From Silene conica (taxonomy: Eukaryota; Streptophyta; Magnoliopsida; Caryophyllales; Caryophyllaceae): a stretch of DNA of 64,000 bases. The position numbers were made by a program, and so were the translations under genes. The DNA is taken from positions 8,728,614 to 8,792,613 of the forward strand of contig CM055320.2 of NCBI GenBank assembly GCA_029255685.2, given 5' to 3'. The notes below the pieces were generated by a model. That model worked only from the letters and a program-made list of their open reading frames with translations, did no database searches and was not told the origin of the DNA. Shown here piece by piece: positions 1 through 12,243 of the stretch (position 1 is the stretch's first letter; each line of letters starts with the position of its first letter).

Positions 1-322
1 AATCTTGACTGACCTTGACTTCTGGTCATGGTTTGCGACGGAATTCCGTCGCAAATTGAGACATTTCCGTCGCAAATTCCTGTATGATTTTCGTGTTTCA
101 GCCGTTTTTCCAGCTCCCCATTTCCATTGAAATGATTCATTTTTTCCCTTTTGCATGATCTGTAAACCTGCAATTTCAGAAAAACAACCGAGCAACAAAA
201 ACTTGTCGGAGACAAGGGTTTTAAAACGTCTTTTCATAACTAATAAGAAAGTTTTACAAATGATAATCCAACTAAAAACTAAACATAGTCCGCGGTACAT
301 CAACTAAACAACCTAATGAAAT

Positions 323-855
323 CTATCTAACGGTCGTGTCGGTGGGCTGTGGGGTGGCGAAATGACTGGCCGCCCTAGCATTGTCGCCGCCATCATCGTC
401 AAAGTCGCGTCTCGGCTGAGAAAAGCCTCCCGGGTTGCAGCTCTGAGTAGTGAACTCCCCCCGCTGACTTAAGAACTCTTCAATTGCCTTCAGCCTTTGG
501 GATGTCTCGAGATCACGTTCTCTTAGCTGAGCATTCTCTCGAAGAACTCTGCTGACGATACCTGCAATTAATAGTCAAACATGATATTATATTCATTTAG
601 TAAATGGTTAAATAATTGGTTAGTCTTACACTTAGAACATGGACACCTAATTTCTCTATTCCGTACTTCTTGCTCAACTAAATACTTTGTATTCTTACAC
701 TTAGAACATGGACACCTAATTTCTCTATTCCTAACGTAATCGTCTTGTTGCTTAACATAGTTAATGAATTCATTAACACCAATTACGAAATCCTGCCTTA
801 TTTTTTTCCTAGAATCCAACCTTTCATACATCCATTTTCTTTCTAATCTCTTCAT
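323..855 (-). CDS. Two-exon CACTA ORF: transposase-associated domain plus coiled coil
   Basis: Exon 1 is 855-630 and exon 2 is 561-323. The donor (T|GTAAG) and acceptor (TGCAG|GT) join in phase to give 154 residues. Exon 1 begins MKRLERKWMYERL and carries the transposase-associated domain with the cysteine motif IRCPCSKC. A 69-bp tandem duplication repeats that motif (starts near 624 and 693). Exon 2 encodes a charged, coiled-coil-like stretch (RVLRENAQLRERDLETSQRL) and a polar tail, as in the C-terminal part of plant CACTA proteins. The catalytic core that should lie between the two is absent. The product could bind DNA or other transposase subunits but not cut DNA; that is inference. It might equally be an inactive remnant, although both exons are open and the splice sites are clean. 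Confidence 0.6.
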
Positions 856-889
856 AGTAAATCTACATATTTTAGCAAACAATAACAAC

Positions 890-1044
890 AACTAATTAAC
901 AACAACAATTAAATAACAACAACTACATATATATATATATAACAACAACTAACAACAAAAACTAGTTAACAACTTATTAACAACAACAACAATTAATTAA
1001 CAACAACAATTAAATAACAACTACATATATAACAACAACTAACT

Positions 1045-1092
<48 letters not shown>

Positions 1093-1145
1093 TACAACAC
1101 CAACACCAACACCAACACCAACACCAACACCAACACCAACACCAT
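890..1145. repeat. AAC/ACC-rich microsatellite
   Basis: Runs of AAC units with short AT interruptions, followed by CACCAA hexamers (about 1096-1145), inside the CACTA element just upstream of its ORF. Confidence 0.9.
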
Positions 1146-1216
1146 CACCAACCTGCAAAAAAAAAACAATTTACATATAACGGTCTGGGGTCCTTATCTC
1201 TCCAGCCTAAACCCAT

Positions 1217-1420
1217 CTTTGAATGTTTCATACCATTAGTAAACACTCTTATATTTTCTTGATTGTAATGAGACAAAAATTGGGCAGCACTTCCCTATTG
1301 TTCACCAAATACATTATATAGAATGTATTTGGAGAACAATAAGGAAGTGTTGCCCAATTTTTGTTTCATTACAATCAAGAAAATATAAGAATGTTTACTA
1401 CCTAAATGGCATGAAAGATT
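1217..1420. repeat. Long near-perfect inverted repeat (hairpin)
   Basis: Two arms of about 95-100 nt are complementary around a dyad near 1318/1319 (AAATACATT against AATGTATTT at the centre). Only a few mismatches are seen by eye. A transcript through this stretch would fold into one long stem suited to Dicer-like cleavage. It lies inside the CACTA element. Confidence 0.8.
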
Positions 1421-1721
1421 CAAAGACAGTCCCAAAACGGGGATTATTCAACAATTACACCTAATGTGTAATTATTGAACGGGTACTATTCAAGAATATT
1501 CTAAACAAATCAACAACACTAACAATCAACAACAATGCAAATTTTATATCAAAAAACAATCGTCCTAAACATCTTAACAACAATATGCGACGGATTTGGG
1601 ACGAAATTAGCTACTAACCTAATATCACTAACCACCTAACAATACTAACTAAACTAATCAAATAACAATTAAACTAAACTAACTACTCTTAATAACAATA
1701 AAAAACAATAATACGGAATTT

Positions 1722-2515
1722 GCGACGGAATTTTGCGACGGAATTTTGCGACGGACTAAAAATAACTAATTAAGACGGTACATAAATAACGAAAGTTAGT
1801 ATACATACATTAAGAGAAATGGAGAATGAAGAAGTAAGTGGCGGCGGCAAGGTGGCGGCGGTGTGGTGGCGGCGGCGGTGAGGTGGCAGGGAGAAGGAGA
1901 AGGAGAAGGAGAGGAAGGAGGAGGAAGGAAGGAGAAGGAAAGGAAGGAAGGAGGCGGCGGCGTCGGGGGAGGCGGTGTCAGGGGTGGGGGGTGGTGGCGT
2001 CGGGGGTGGTGGGTTGGGGTGGTTGATCGTCGAAAAATCGCAATTAGGTTTTAGGGATACGAAATTAAAATCGATTTGGGGAAAAAGAAAAGACCCGCGG
2101 GGGTCTGTATAAATAACGTTTGCGACGGATATTTGCGACGGAATTTTCCGTCGCAAATCTGGTCCAAGTCAAACATTGACCAGATTTGCGACGGAAAATC
2201 CGTCGCAAATATTGACTTTTGCGACGGATAATCCGTCGCAAATCTGGTCAATGTTTGACCTGGACCATGTGTTTGTCAAGTCTGGTCAATGTGCTTGCGA
2301 CGGAATTTCCGTCGCAAAAGTCAATATTTGCGACGGATTTTCCGTCGTAAACTTTCCCGCCATTTGATTTTTACTTCGCGGGTCTGGGAAATTTAGGTCC
2401 GTCGCAAAATCCGTCGCAAAAAAGAAATCCGTCGCAAAGTCCGTCCCAAACACCTTTTTGCGACGGATTTCCTGTCCGTCGGAAAATTTCCGTCGCAAAT
2501 GGCGTATTTTTTCGT
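1722..2515. repeat. CACTA subterminal repeat block
   Basis: Around twenty copies of GCGACGG/CCGTCGC in both orientations, frequently as close inverted pairs. A purine-rich GGCGG/GGAGG block sits at 1835-2025. The short ORFs here are by-products of the low-complexity sequence. Confidence 0.8.
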
Positions 2516-2519
2516 AGTG

Positions 2520-3116
2520 ATCCGCCCATATTACCTTTTCCTAGACCTACATAATTTGTTGTATAACAATTATTAATATGTTTTGTTGAAAGACTTGAAA
2601 CAATATGAGTTGTTAATTAATGAAATTAATTATTTACTTGTTTATCAATTTTTATCAATGAAAGATTGATTTGAGTGGTGGACAGTGGATCTGAATGGTG
2701 CACCGCTGTTAGGGAGGGATGCATCATGCATGAGTGCCAAAGTTCCAATGGCGTGGGCAGTTGATTGCAATGGGGTTTAAATGATGGGATATGAATGACG
2801 GTGTTTAGAGAGTTTTCACAAACCAAACCCAATTAAATCTCGTGTTGGGTTCCTAATATCCTATCGACTCACATATATAAATAAGTTATTAAATCTCATC
2901 CCAAACCGGTTACATTCGTGATATATTCGTGTTGTGTTATCGTATCGTGTCATTAATTACCAGCTTTAAGTAATTGTGACGACGATAAATAGTAGCACCC
3001 TTGTAAATAGTAGCTTTAAGTAATTGTGACGACTGACGACAATAAATAGTAGCTCTTCATTACCTCTCTAATTCATGCTTATTTTAATATGTTTTCTCTC
3101 TTCATTTAGTAAAACA
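2520..3116. other. Intergenic, no gene seen
   Basis: AT-rich sequence between the CACTA end and a Helitron 3' end. It holds a short direct repeat (TAGTAGCTTTAAGTAATTGT words near 2960-3030) and nothing coding. Confidence 0.5.
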
Positions 3117-3146
3117 CTAGTATTTTTGCCCGTGCGATGCACGGAT
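3117..3146 (-). mobile_element. Helitron 3' terminus
   Basis: On the minus strand a GC hairpin (CCGTGC-GCACGG, 3130-3144) lies just before CTAG at 3120-3117, followed by T. That is the 3' end of a Helitron. The body runs rightward in plus coordinates; I could not place its 5' TC end. Confidence 0.7.
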
Positions 3147-3639
3147 ACTAAATTAATTTGTGGTATCCATAAAATTTTCACTATATAAATCAAAAGTAAA
3201 TCAGAAGACTTTTTTATATAAAAATAGTATTAGTTCGGTCTATATATGTGCTATTTTGTTAATAAAATTACCTCATTTATATTAATCTCTGTCATTAATG
3301 TTCCCAGCAACTCGCCACAATCATCTACAATATTACACGAAAGAACCCTTCAAACCACTACTCTTACTCTTCAAACAACACATGAAACGGTCCACAATCC
3401 AAAGCCACACCTACTAATCATCAAATACGATTTAGTCATCTATATTGCTACCTCAAACAACCATCTAACTCATCATCAGCACTCTTTCCTAGTTTCCAAT
3501 ACACACCTGAAATATTCAAGTCACCTTTCCTTCACGAAACACCCGAACTTATCCCTCAAAGTTAGCCCTCCTTTTGAAAAGTACATCCATCTATCAGAAA
3601 CCTAACTAACATATGCTTTTAAAACCGATCTTGTTTGAA

Positions 3640-6010
3640 TGAGAAATCTTTGATGGGAAAACAAAAACATGCAATTTTTTTGTTTGGTTAACAAAAGAGG
3701 TATGAGAGAAGTGTTAAGGAATGAACGGTGGATGCAACACTCGAAATGTTACATTGAAATTGGGTGTAAAATTCAAACCACGATGTTTTTTTTAATCACC
3801 ATGACAAAAAAGTAACATAGTTAAACGTCAACACTATATTGACATGATATTTATTAACATTTGATTACTTATTTTTGTTTTCACAATAAAAAAAACAAAA
3901 TTGAGTTTACATACATGATATTTCATAGATTTTTAACTTTTTTTTATAGCATCTATGCCTAAGTCATTTACACATGATACAACATTGAAATAAATTCATG
4001 TACATCCTCAGTTTTCTTGCTACATACCCCTTACCCATTTCTCACACCATTCAGGCATTATTCGTACCCTTTTCACTCAACTAACCAACTTGACCATCAG
4101 AATTAACCGTATGCGCATCCCTGAACAACCCCATCGTATCTATATTAACTTGTACTACACTCAAATCACACTGTTAAATGTCGGAAAATAACTCTATCCT
4201 CAAGACACTTATTACTTCCTACCTCCAGACCTATCTACCCCGATATAATACAGACATGACATATATATACTTCCTTAATTCTTATCCATTGTTCCCACAT
4301 TCTATTCTTGTACAATTAATCCAGTGTTTTTCTTCCATAGTTAGTAAAATAATTAACATAAATATCTTCTTCTATTTCTTGTATTTACAATGTTATCATT
4401 GCAAATTTCCAACTGCAACTCCACATTACGACATCTTTCTATACACACCCCTAAATATTTCTAAGAATACCCCACAAAAAACACTATAACACCATTGCAC
4501 ATTAAAAATTATTCCCCGGCCCAATGAAGCATTCAATAGGACTGAAGAGAGTATAACATTTGATTATTTAGTTTTGTGTTTAACAAAGAAACAAAATTGA
4601 GTTTATAAACATGATATTTTAAATGTTTTTACCCTATATTTATATATTTGTCGGTTCTTTTCTCATATAATACACATTTTCATATAAAATCTATTCGTTT
4701 ACCTCCTCCAATCAATATCTCATGTTATCCACTTTTTCACATATTCAACCTTTTCCACCCGACTAACCAACCAAACTCATCAGAATCAACCTTAACCATA
4801 TTTATATCACTAAACAACTCAAACCTACATATGAATATATTTTTCTATCTTCTAAATCACACTCGTAAACGTCAGGGAGCAATCATATCCATGGAGTACC
4901 CTTCTCACCCACTTAACCCACTTAACCATTAAAATCAAGTGTAAAATGTATCCCTAGAAACCTCAACCTACCGACATTTATGTGTACTACTCCCACACTT
5001 TTCAACGTCGTGGAGTAACCCTACCTCCAAGACACTTAGCTCCTCTCTCAAAACCTATTTACCCCCACCGCTCGAAACAATAGATATATCCAATGTAAAA
5101 TCAAACCACACCCAGTAACAATCAACATTGAGTATACATACGTGTTACTTTAGATATTTTTAAGCTCTTTTCTTAACATTCGTGCCTCTGTTATTATCAC
5201 ATAAAATAGAATTTTGAAATAAAATTTATCTACCTATGTACTTGCTCAGTTGTTCTAATCATTTTGTAGTACATACGCGACTTTTTTCGACACCGTTTAG
5301 GTATTCGTCATACCTTTCTCACATAACTACCCAACTTGACTAACATCATCAATCGTATCTCTGAATAACCCTAACCTATAGACATTTTCTTGTGCAACTT
5401 ACATCACACTTTTAAATGTCGGAGAGTAACTCTATCCCCAAAGATACTTACCTCCTCCCTCGAGATCTATTTATCCCCATCCCTAAACAAATGGACATAT
5501 AAAATTTAAAATCAACCCCTACCCTATAAAACAATGTCACACTGTAAACAATAAGTTGAAAATATGGAGGAAAAAAAAGAATACGGACTATAATAAACTG
5601 TGATCTAATACTAATTAACAAATATTTTTGATGTTTATACAGCTTATTCTATCCATCTCGGAAACACCATTTATTTGTCATTACTTTGTTGTATGAATAC
5701 CTTATAATACGCACTTGCATTTCATCTCATCGGCACAATTATTCCGCTTAACTCAGATCACCTACATCATTATGTTCTTCAATATCTATATGTTTTTATT
5801 TATTCTCCTTAAATCGTAACTTAACAACCCAACTAACCAACTTGATCATCAGAATCATAAACTGTATTCTTGAACATCTCTGGCGAATTTGCTTGTACTA
5901 CTCAATTAATATTCTTAAACGTTAGAGAGTAACCCTACCCCTGAAGACAGTTACTTCCTCCCTCAAAACCTATCTACCTCCGTCCCATAAAAAAAATGTC
6001 ATTTTATAAC
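3640..6010. repeat. Degenerate tandem repeat, about 0.5-0.7 kb units
   Basis: A recognisable block (CCAACTTGACCATCAGAAT and neighbouring words) recurs near 4085, 4773, 5325 and 5837, with a pyrimidine-rich sense. A related unit lies at 56455-56960. It is probably the interior of the Helitron whose 3' end is at 3117. ORFs across it are chance. Confidence 0.6.
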
Positions 6011-6846
6011 ACAATGTCTCATCATTAAATAATAAGGTGAAAATAAATAGGAATAAGTATTATTATTTATGAAATATCTTTCAATACCCATTTAAAACAC
6101 ATGTCATTCACACAATTATTCCACTTCACACACCTATCTACATCATCATTGTATTCTTTAATATTTATATTTATACTAATTAAATGCAAATTTGACATTT
6201 TTGGCGTTTCTCTAGAGTGTAATATATTTGGCATTTATCTCTTTTTTTTACTTAATTAAAGAAATTATCTCATTTCTTTCACATAATTAAGTACTAAAGT
6301 GCATAATATTCACTTGAATAGTAGTGCTACTATTATACCAAAAATAGTAGTGTTGCTCCTAATTTGGTCGAATATGATTGATTGCAAATGTTCCTTTTAG
6401 GTAGAAATCTGTTTAGACTTAAATATTTAACTAATTTCATTTATTAGTTCCACACATTTTTAATTAAGATGGAGACCAGGTATTCATTTTATGTTTGAAT
6501 GGTCTAGTTATATGAAAAAGATAAGAACATAATGTATAAGAAAAAGTAAAAGATTTGTCTTATTACTCTTATATCCCCGTGAGACTATTTTTGATTCCTT
6601 TTAATGTTAAGACGAAGACAACCTAAATTAGTTCTTTTTTAGGCTTTCCCATTTTCATTTTTAATAGAAACGCTGAATAATATTAATAACCTTAAATAGT
6701 AAGTATATAAATATTAAAGAATAATGTTCTAACATAGGAAAATTGTAAATAATCAATTATTCTAATTCAATTCCAATTTTCATTTTTAATAAAAACGTTG
6801 AGCAAATTTAATAAACTTAAATAGTAAGTATATAAATATTAGAGAA
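6011..6846. other. AT-rich intergenic with local duplication
   Basis: No gene is seen. A segment near 6655-6720 is repeated, diverged, at 6775-6846. The second copy was the landing site of the solo LTR that follows. Confidence 0.5.
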
Positions 6847-9038
6847 TGTTAGAACACTTATTGTTGATGATGCCAAGTTACTCCTAATCACTTCTAATGT
6901 CTTTTTCTAGTGTTGTGATTAATAGCAAATGATATCAAGCTTGTGAATGATCAAAGACAATCAAGAAGAAGTTCCAAGATGCAAGAGAAGCAATCTAAGT
7001 CGAGTCTAGAAATAGTGTTGTAAGCAAGGTAATTGATCATACTCATCTAAGTCATTAAAAGTGCAAAAGTCATGAAACAGTTCTCAGACTGTTGCATGAC
7101 CTGTGTCTAGGGATGGCAATGGGTAGGGTCTGGGTAGGGTCCGGCAAGACCCGACCCGACCCGGCCTAAAAATCCTTAGACCCATACCCGACCCATACCC
7201 GGCAGGGTCTGAAATCAATGGACCCATACCCGACCCTAACGGGTCTGGGTCTGGGTAGGGTCTACCCTAGGGTCCAACGTTTTTTAACGAATCCTTCGTT
7301 AAAATGTACCAAGGTTTAAATTAAATTACAAAGTCTTAATTAAAGTATTACAAAGTCTTGGAAAATTTCTTAAATATCTTACAAATTACAAATACCAAAC
7401 ACAAAGAAATTGTTTGACAATTAACAAACCTAATCAAACCAACTGTAAGCTTATATTTTTAATCTCACATGTCCCTATTAAAGTATTATGAGAAACATGA
7501 GGTACCAATGTACCAGCAAACCACCAATTGTAAGCAACTAAGCATATATTTTTAATCTTACAATTGTAAAGAGGTGCTCTCCATGTTGATTAAGGAACAA
7601 TTTCATGATAGACGCGACATCACAGCTATTATTTTAGCTCACATGTAGTTCTAATGTCCCAAACATCATAAGAGAAGAGATATTTTAAAAAATGACCCTG
7701 GGAACGTAAGTTGACTAGTTGATTTATGATTTTAATTTTTTTTTTTAAAAAAAATACATGGGTCCATGGGGCGGGGCGGGTCTCAATAGTTAGACCCAGA
7801 CCCGACCCTACATTTTTTATATTGGACCCATACCCGACCCATATCCGAGCGGGTCCCAAATATTCAAACCCATACCCGACCCATTAGGGTCCGACCCTAA
7901 GGGTCTGGGTTGGGTACCCGACCCGCTGCCATCCCTACCTGTGTCTAGTGCTAGTTACGGAGATAATTTTCAAAGAGGATTTCAAATGTTTGAAATTGTT
8001 TTCAAAATATCAGCTTGTGTTTAAATAAATTATTATTTGAATCAAAGTTCAGAAAATCAAGTTGAAAATCTTATTCAAAGGAGACTTGGTCTTTGTGAAA
8101 GTAAAATCTTGCTTTATTTCCTCATTTAGCTAAGTGAGTTTCTCCATGAGGGAAAGTTGAATGCTTCCTTAGCTAAATGAGTGCAACATAGAGCATTGTG
8201 TAATCAGACCAGTCCTTTTCCCCTCTTTGACAATATTGACTCACCCTTTTACCCACCAAGTAAAGACAATCACATAGTTGTAAAAGGTGAACAAAGCACA
8301 TGCTTTAGGGTTTCAAGGCCTTTGTATTTCGGCTATATATATGGACCCTTGGGTTCATTTATTGCCAAGACTTTTTAGTGCATTCATTACAAACTTTTGC
8401 AAAACTGATTTGTGCTTCATTTTTCAAAGTAACTTTGCAAATGTTTTAAGTTTTTAAAAGTCTTCAAAAAGGTTTTAACAAAGACATTATCTCCTAAGCA
8501 CTAGTAGCACTCTTAATGCCCAATGAGTATGTTCAAGGACCTTGTGTTTAGATCTTAAATGAAGTCTCCATGTTCTTAAAAGAGAACCCTTGAGACATGA
8601 TCTTGTAAACCAAAGGTAGAACATCAAAAACTCTTAGAGCGGAGTAGCTCTAAGTTTGAGTCAAGTCTTTGAGCGGAGTAGCTTGAAGCATTGCAACCGG
8701 AGTAGGTTGGCGAGTTGTCTTATTGTAATAGTTCTAGTTAAGCGGAGTAGCTTCTAAACTTTTAATAAGATAACGGTTGGACGTAGGCTCCGGAGTAGGA
8801 GCTGAACCAATTTTTTATATCGCCTGTTTACATTCTTGTTTATTCTCTTATCAATCTTTCGAATGCTTGCTACTTACGATAACTAGCAGGTCTGTACAAC
8901 TGTTGCCTATACTGTTGCTCAGACTCTATCTTTCGTTGCTTGACTCTTAAAACAATCAAGTTCAAATCCGAAATTTTTAAAAGGTCATCTAATTTACCCC
9001 CTCCCCCTCTTAGGTGTTAAACTCGTTGTGACTCTTCA
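6847..9038. mobile_element. Solo LTR, copia (Sirevirus-like), 2.2 kb
   Basis: The block begins TGTTAGAACAC and ends ACTCTTCA and is flanked by perfect 5-bp target duplications GAGAA (6842-6846 and 9039-9043). No internal coding region is present, so it is a solo LTR left by LTR-LTR recombination. Its length is inflated by the hAT insertion at 7108-7937; the LTR itself is about 1.35 kb. Near its right end the word CGGAGTAG recurs several times (8640-8810), and a CCCCCTCCCCCTCTTAGG tract follows. The Sirevirus assignment rests on this style and is tentative. Confidence 0.8.
7108..7937. mobile_element. hAT-type element nested in the solo LTR
   Basis: The inverted ends are TAGGGATGGCA and GCCATCCCTA, with perfect 8-bp target duplications CCTGTGTC (7100-7107 and 7938-7945). 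Both ends are rich in GGGTC/GACCC words. No transposase ORF is present, so it is non-autonomous. Confidence 0.85.
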
Positions 9039-9043
9039 GAGAA

Positions 9044-9717
9044 TAATAATGTTCTAAATCTAATAGGAAAATTCTAAATAATTAGCTATTTTTTATTTTT
9101 CTAAATCTAATAGAAAAGTTGTAAATAATTTATTATTCTCTTATTTTCTAATTCTAATAGGAAAATTATAAATAAATTATTATCTAGACAACTATTTTCT
9201 AATTTTCTAATTCTAATAGAAAAAATGTAAATAATTAATTATCTCCTAATTCTAGTAGAAAAATTGTAAATAAATCATTATTTATAAATAAGTGTTTTGT
9301 AAAAGGTGGAGACTACCACGTGCTTAGAAAAAAGCTTCCTTTAATTATATATATTGATGATTACTTTTATAAAATAATTACAACAACTAGATCGTCTCAA
9401 AATTTCATCCAGACCTAAATTTACTTACCCAAGTCGTCATGTTTAGATGCCCGCAAACAGAATTCTTGTAATGGGTATACTTTGGATATTCGATCCGAAG
9501 TGTTAGTTCAGATCGGATATCCAGATTGGAAAATCCTGAAGGCAAATATCCATATTCGATCCAAATCTTTTGGATATCCAATGTTTCGAGTATCCAAGAT
9601 AATCGGATCATATACAAATATCTATCGAATATCCATACTTTTAGATTTTCATAAAAAATGAATTTAAGACACTATTGAATTCATCGTATTTCATGATGAT
9701 TTTCTTTTGTTTTCTTA
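9044..9717. other. AT-rich intergenic
   Basis: Repeated AAATTGTAAATAA words (9060-9290) and a patch of GGATATCC-type palindromes (9480-9640). No gene is seen. Confidence 0.4.
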
Positions 9718-10020
9718 TGCTCTGTTTGGTAAAACTATCTGCAAAGGTAGTTGAAAACGGTAAAGGTAGTTGAAAACTGAAAATGCAAGTGAAACATGAA
9801 AATGTAGCTGAAAATATTAGAAAGGTAAAAGATGGAAAATATCTCATTTCAGGTACCTTGTTTTTCAAATGCTAACTGAGGTAACATTTCATTTCAGATA
9901 ACTTACTTGATCAAATAAGTTACTTACCAAACACTTGCAAAAACATAGGTAACTTAAATTTTGGTCAAATAAGCTATTTTGTTCAAATAAATTACCTGAA
10001 TTGTTTTACCAAACATAGCC
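9718..10020. mobile_element. Tourist-like MITE
   Basis: The terminal inverted repeats are related to GGCTATGTTTGGTAAAAC (left copy with two changes), with TTA target duplications (9715-9717 and 10021-10023). Length is about 303 bp, with no coding capacity. Confidence 0.75.
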
Positions 10021-11379
10021 TTATACATAATTTTATTACTTTTCAACGATGTTGTATCAAATAAAAGTATACAATTAAAGTCATATGCTTTAAACAATGC
10101 TGAAAGTTAAAAAAACAACACCAAAAAATGAAATGATTTTAAATAATAATCCAAATTGCAACAAGGGATAATTGCAACCACCGCCATGACACCCCCACCA
10201 CCTTCACCGCCTTAATCACTATCACCGCCACCACTGACACCGCCACAATGAGACCATCGCCATCACCGCCACAACACCACCACCGTTATCACCATGACAC
10301 CCCACCACCATCACCGCCGCCAGTAGAAAAGTGGTTGTTTGTGACGTGGTGGTGTGTGTTAGTGGTAGAAGTGAGTGTGAGCGGACGATTAGTTTCCCTT
10401 TCTTGATGTAACCAAACAACAAACTCAGTTTTAGCTAATTTTTTATCTTTCTTTCTCTTACCCATTATGATTTCCTTTCCTTTTCCATTTCTCTGACCAA
10501 AACCCCCTTACTGTACAGTAAACGTATGCAATATGAGCATAAAAGCGTAAACATGTTTCAAACAAAGAAATTGCATTTCAGAGTAAACTTACACTATCTA
10601 ATTTTCAATTCAGAGTAAACTTATACTATCTAACTTAAAAACGCTACCCTGATTTTTATCACAAATTCTCGTTGAAAACGGACATTATTCGTCAAAAACG
10701 AAGATGGTTATGCTCGTCTCACATTATACAAGTGACATCATACATGAGGTGATCTATTTCAAGATGATATTCGTCACAGTGTCACAAGCTAAAGACGGAT
10801 AATGCCTATCTCACATTACAAGCAACATTATCTTTGAGAGCACCCACATTGAAGAGTAGATAATCTTACTCTTATTTTTTCTCTTTTCCACTCCTTCACA
10901 TTCTCTTTCATCAAACTCATTTTCCACTATCTATATCCTCTTCCTCTTTTATTTTTTTCCACATCAAATAGAATCCTCTTTCCTTCCTCTTTTATACTCC
11001 GTATTTTAATTACTTTTTAATATTAATTGATATGTTTTTATTTCTTTTGAATCATTTTTTTACAAATTAATAAGGTTCATACTATAAAATTGATGGCGTT
11101 ATCAAATAAAATACGTTACAAATAAATTACAGACGGATTAAAAAGATACATCAAATGAAATAGAAGTAAATGTCGTTAGTTATGGACTATGGTACATATG
11201 TTAATCTTAATTTGCGTCCTAAAATATCGTCCATACAATATGCGAAAAATATACAAAAAATGTTGGCCATGCATGGAAAGGAAGTGGGGTGTTGGCACTG
11301 TTGGGCACAAAATTATTATCTTACAATATACGAAGAATTTAAAATTATTACAATATACGAAGAATTTAAAATTTAAAGT
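10021..11379. other. Intergenic with CACCGC-rich tract
   Basis: Low-complexity CACCGC/CACCAC repeats at 10170-10320 make a spurious ORF. A 26-bp tandem duplication lies at 11323-11372. No gene is seen. Confidence 0.4.
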
Positions 11380-11382
11380 TTA

Positions 11383-11960
11383 TAGGTCAACTTAAGACAT
11401 AACCTAGTTACCAAACATTCAGCAAGTATAAAGGTTCAGAGGCGACATCTTAACGCATAACCTAGATACCAAGTTCACAATATCAAGCAAGGACTCAGAG
11501 GCGAAAACTCAACGCATGGACCGGCTATCACAGAACACTAGACTTAGAGGCGAAAACTCAACGCATGGACTGACATTCAATTCACTATCACAAGTAAGGA
11601 ACTCAGAGGCGAAAACTCAACGCATGTTCCCCTACTACATCACAAGATACTAAACTCAGAGGCGAAAACTCAACGCATGTTCTAGCACCAAACACCTGCA
11701 CTCCGGGTAAGGTATGACAACCTGACTGCCCCGTCGTGCAGTTGCTCTACTCGTCAGACTCAGAGGCCAGCTTAAGGCATGTCCTGACGCGATCAAACAA
11801 ACATGTCTGGACTCAGAGGCGAAAACTCAACGCATGTGCCAGATACGACAGACAGACATGTATGGAACTCAGAGGCGAAAACTCAACGCATGTTCCCATA
11901 CACGACAAACAACCCACGTATTAAGTTCAGAGGCCAGCTTAAGGCATAACTTAATACGCA
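11383..11960. repeat. Array of about nine hairpins with a shared loop
   Basis: A conserved core (CAGAGGCG...CTCAACGCAT; in two units CAGAGGCC...TTAAGGCAT) recurs at spacings of 50-100 nt, near 11437, 11495, 11549, 11603, 11657, 11761, 11814, 11868 and 11931. The flanks of each core are different in sequence but complementary to each other: AGGTT/AACCT, GGAAC/GTTCC, CGTCAG/CTGACG, TCTGG/CCAGA, GTATGG-AAC/GTT-CCATAC and the perfect 11-bp CGTATTAAGTT/AACTTAATACG. The units at 11495 and 11549 are imperfect (central A-A mismatch). Confidence 0.85.
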
Positions 11961-12243
11961 TCAAAATAATATCATCCAAGTCTAAGAATTACTCTATAGT
12001 TCTACCCTTCAACTTCTAATCAACACTTAATTGACCCCGGGAACTAAGATGAGGGAGAGCCGATTTCCCTTTCGGTTACCCGACCGGGGGGTCTCTATCC
12101 TTACTCCATTCCCGAACCCAATATAATGTTGCCCATCCTCCGGGGACCTCAAATACATATCACGAGTACACAAAACAGGTTTCAATCAAAACCGATTAAC
12201 CGTTTGAAAGTTACGAATAAATTACGATTTCAAAATAGCTTAC

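Larger units (their letters stand above)
1..2519 (-). mobile_element. CACTA (En/Spm) element, one end
   Basis: The right end reads, on the minus strand, CACTACGAAAAAATACGCC, the terminal signature of CACTA transposons. It ends at 2519. Inward lie many copies of the short word GCGACGG or its complement CCGTCGC (about 1722-2515), the subterminal repeats where such transposases bind. The same word reappears at 36-80, so the other end of the element should lie only a little way upstream of the window. The interior carries a transposase-associated domain ORF but no recognisable DDE catalytic region, so this looks like a deletion derivative. Confidence 0.85.

Noticed and set aside
1770-2156. Proline/glycine-rich proteins on both strands
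   Set aside because: Low-complexity GGCGG/GGAGG sequence in the CACTA subterminal region gives open frames by chance.
3246-4932. Short ORFs in the 3.2-4.9 kb repeat
   Set aside because: Low-complexity pyrimidine-rich frames, not kept between repeat units.
11383-11960. CRISPR-like repeat/spacer array
   Set aside because: Plant nuclear context, variable spacing, and flanks that pair with each other. It is an array of hairpins in an LTR-like block.
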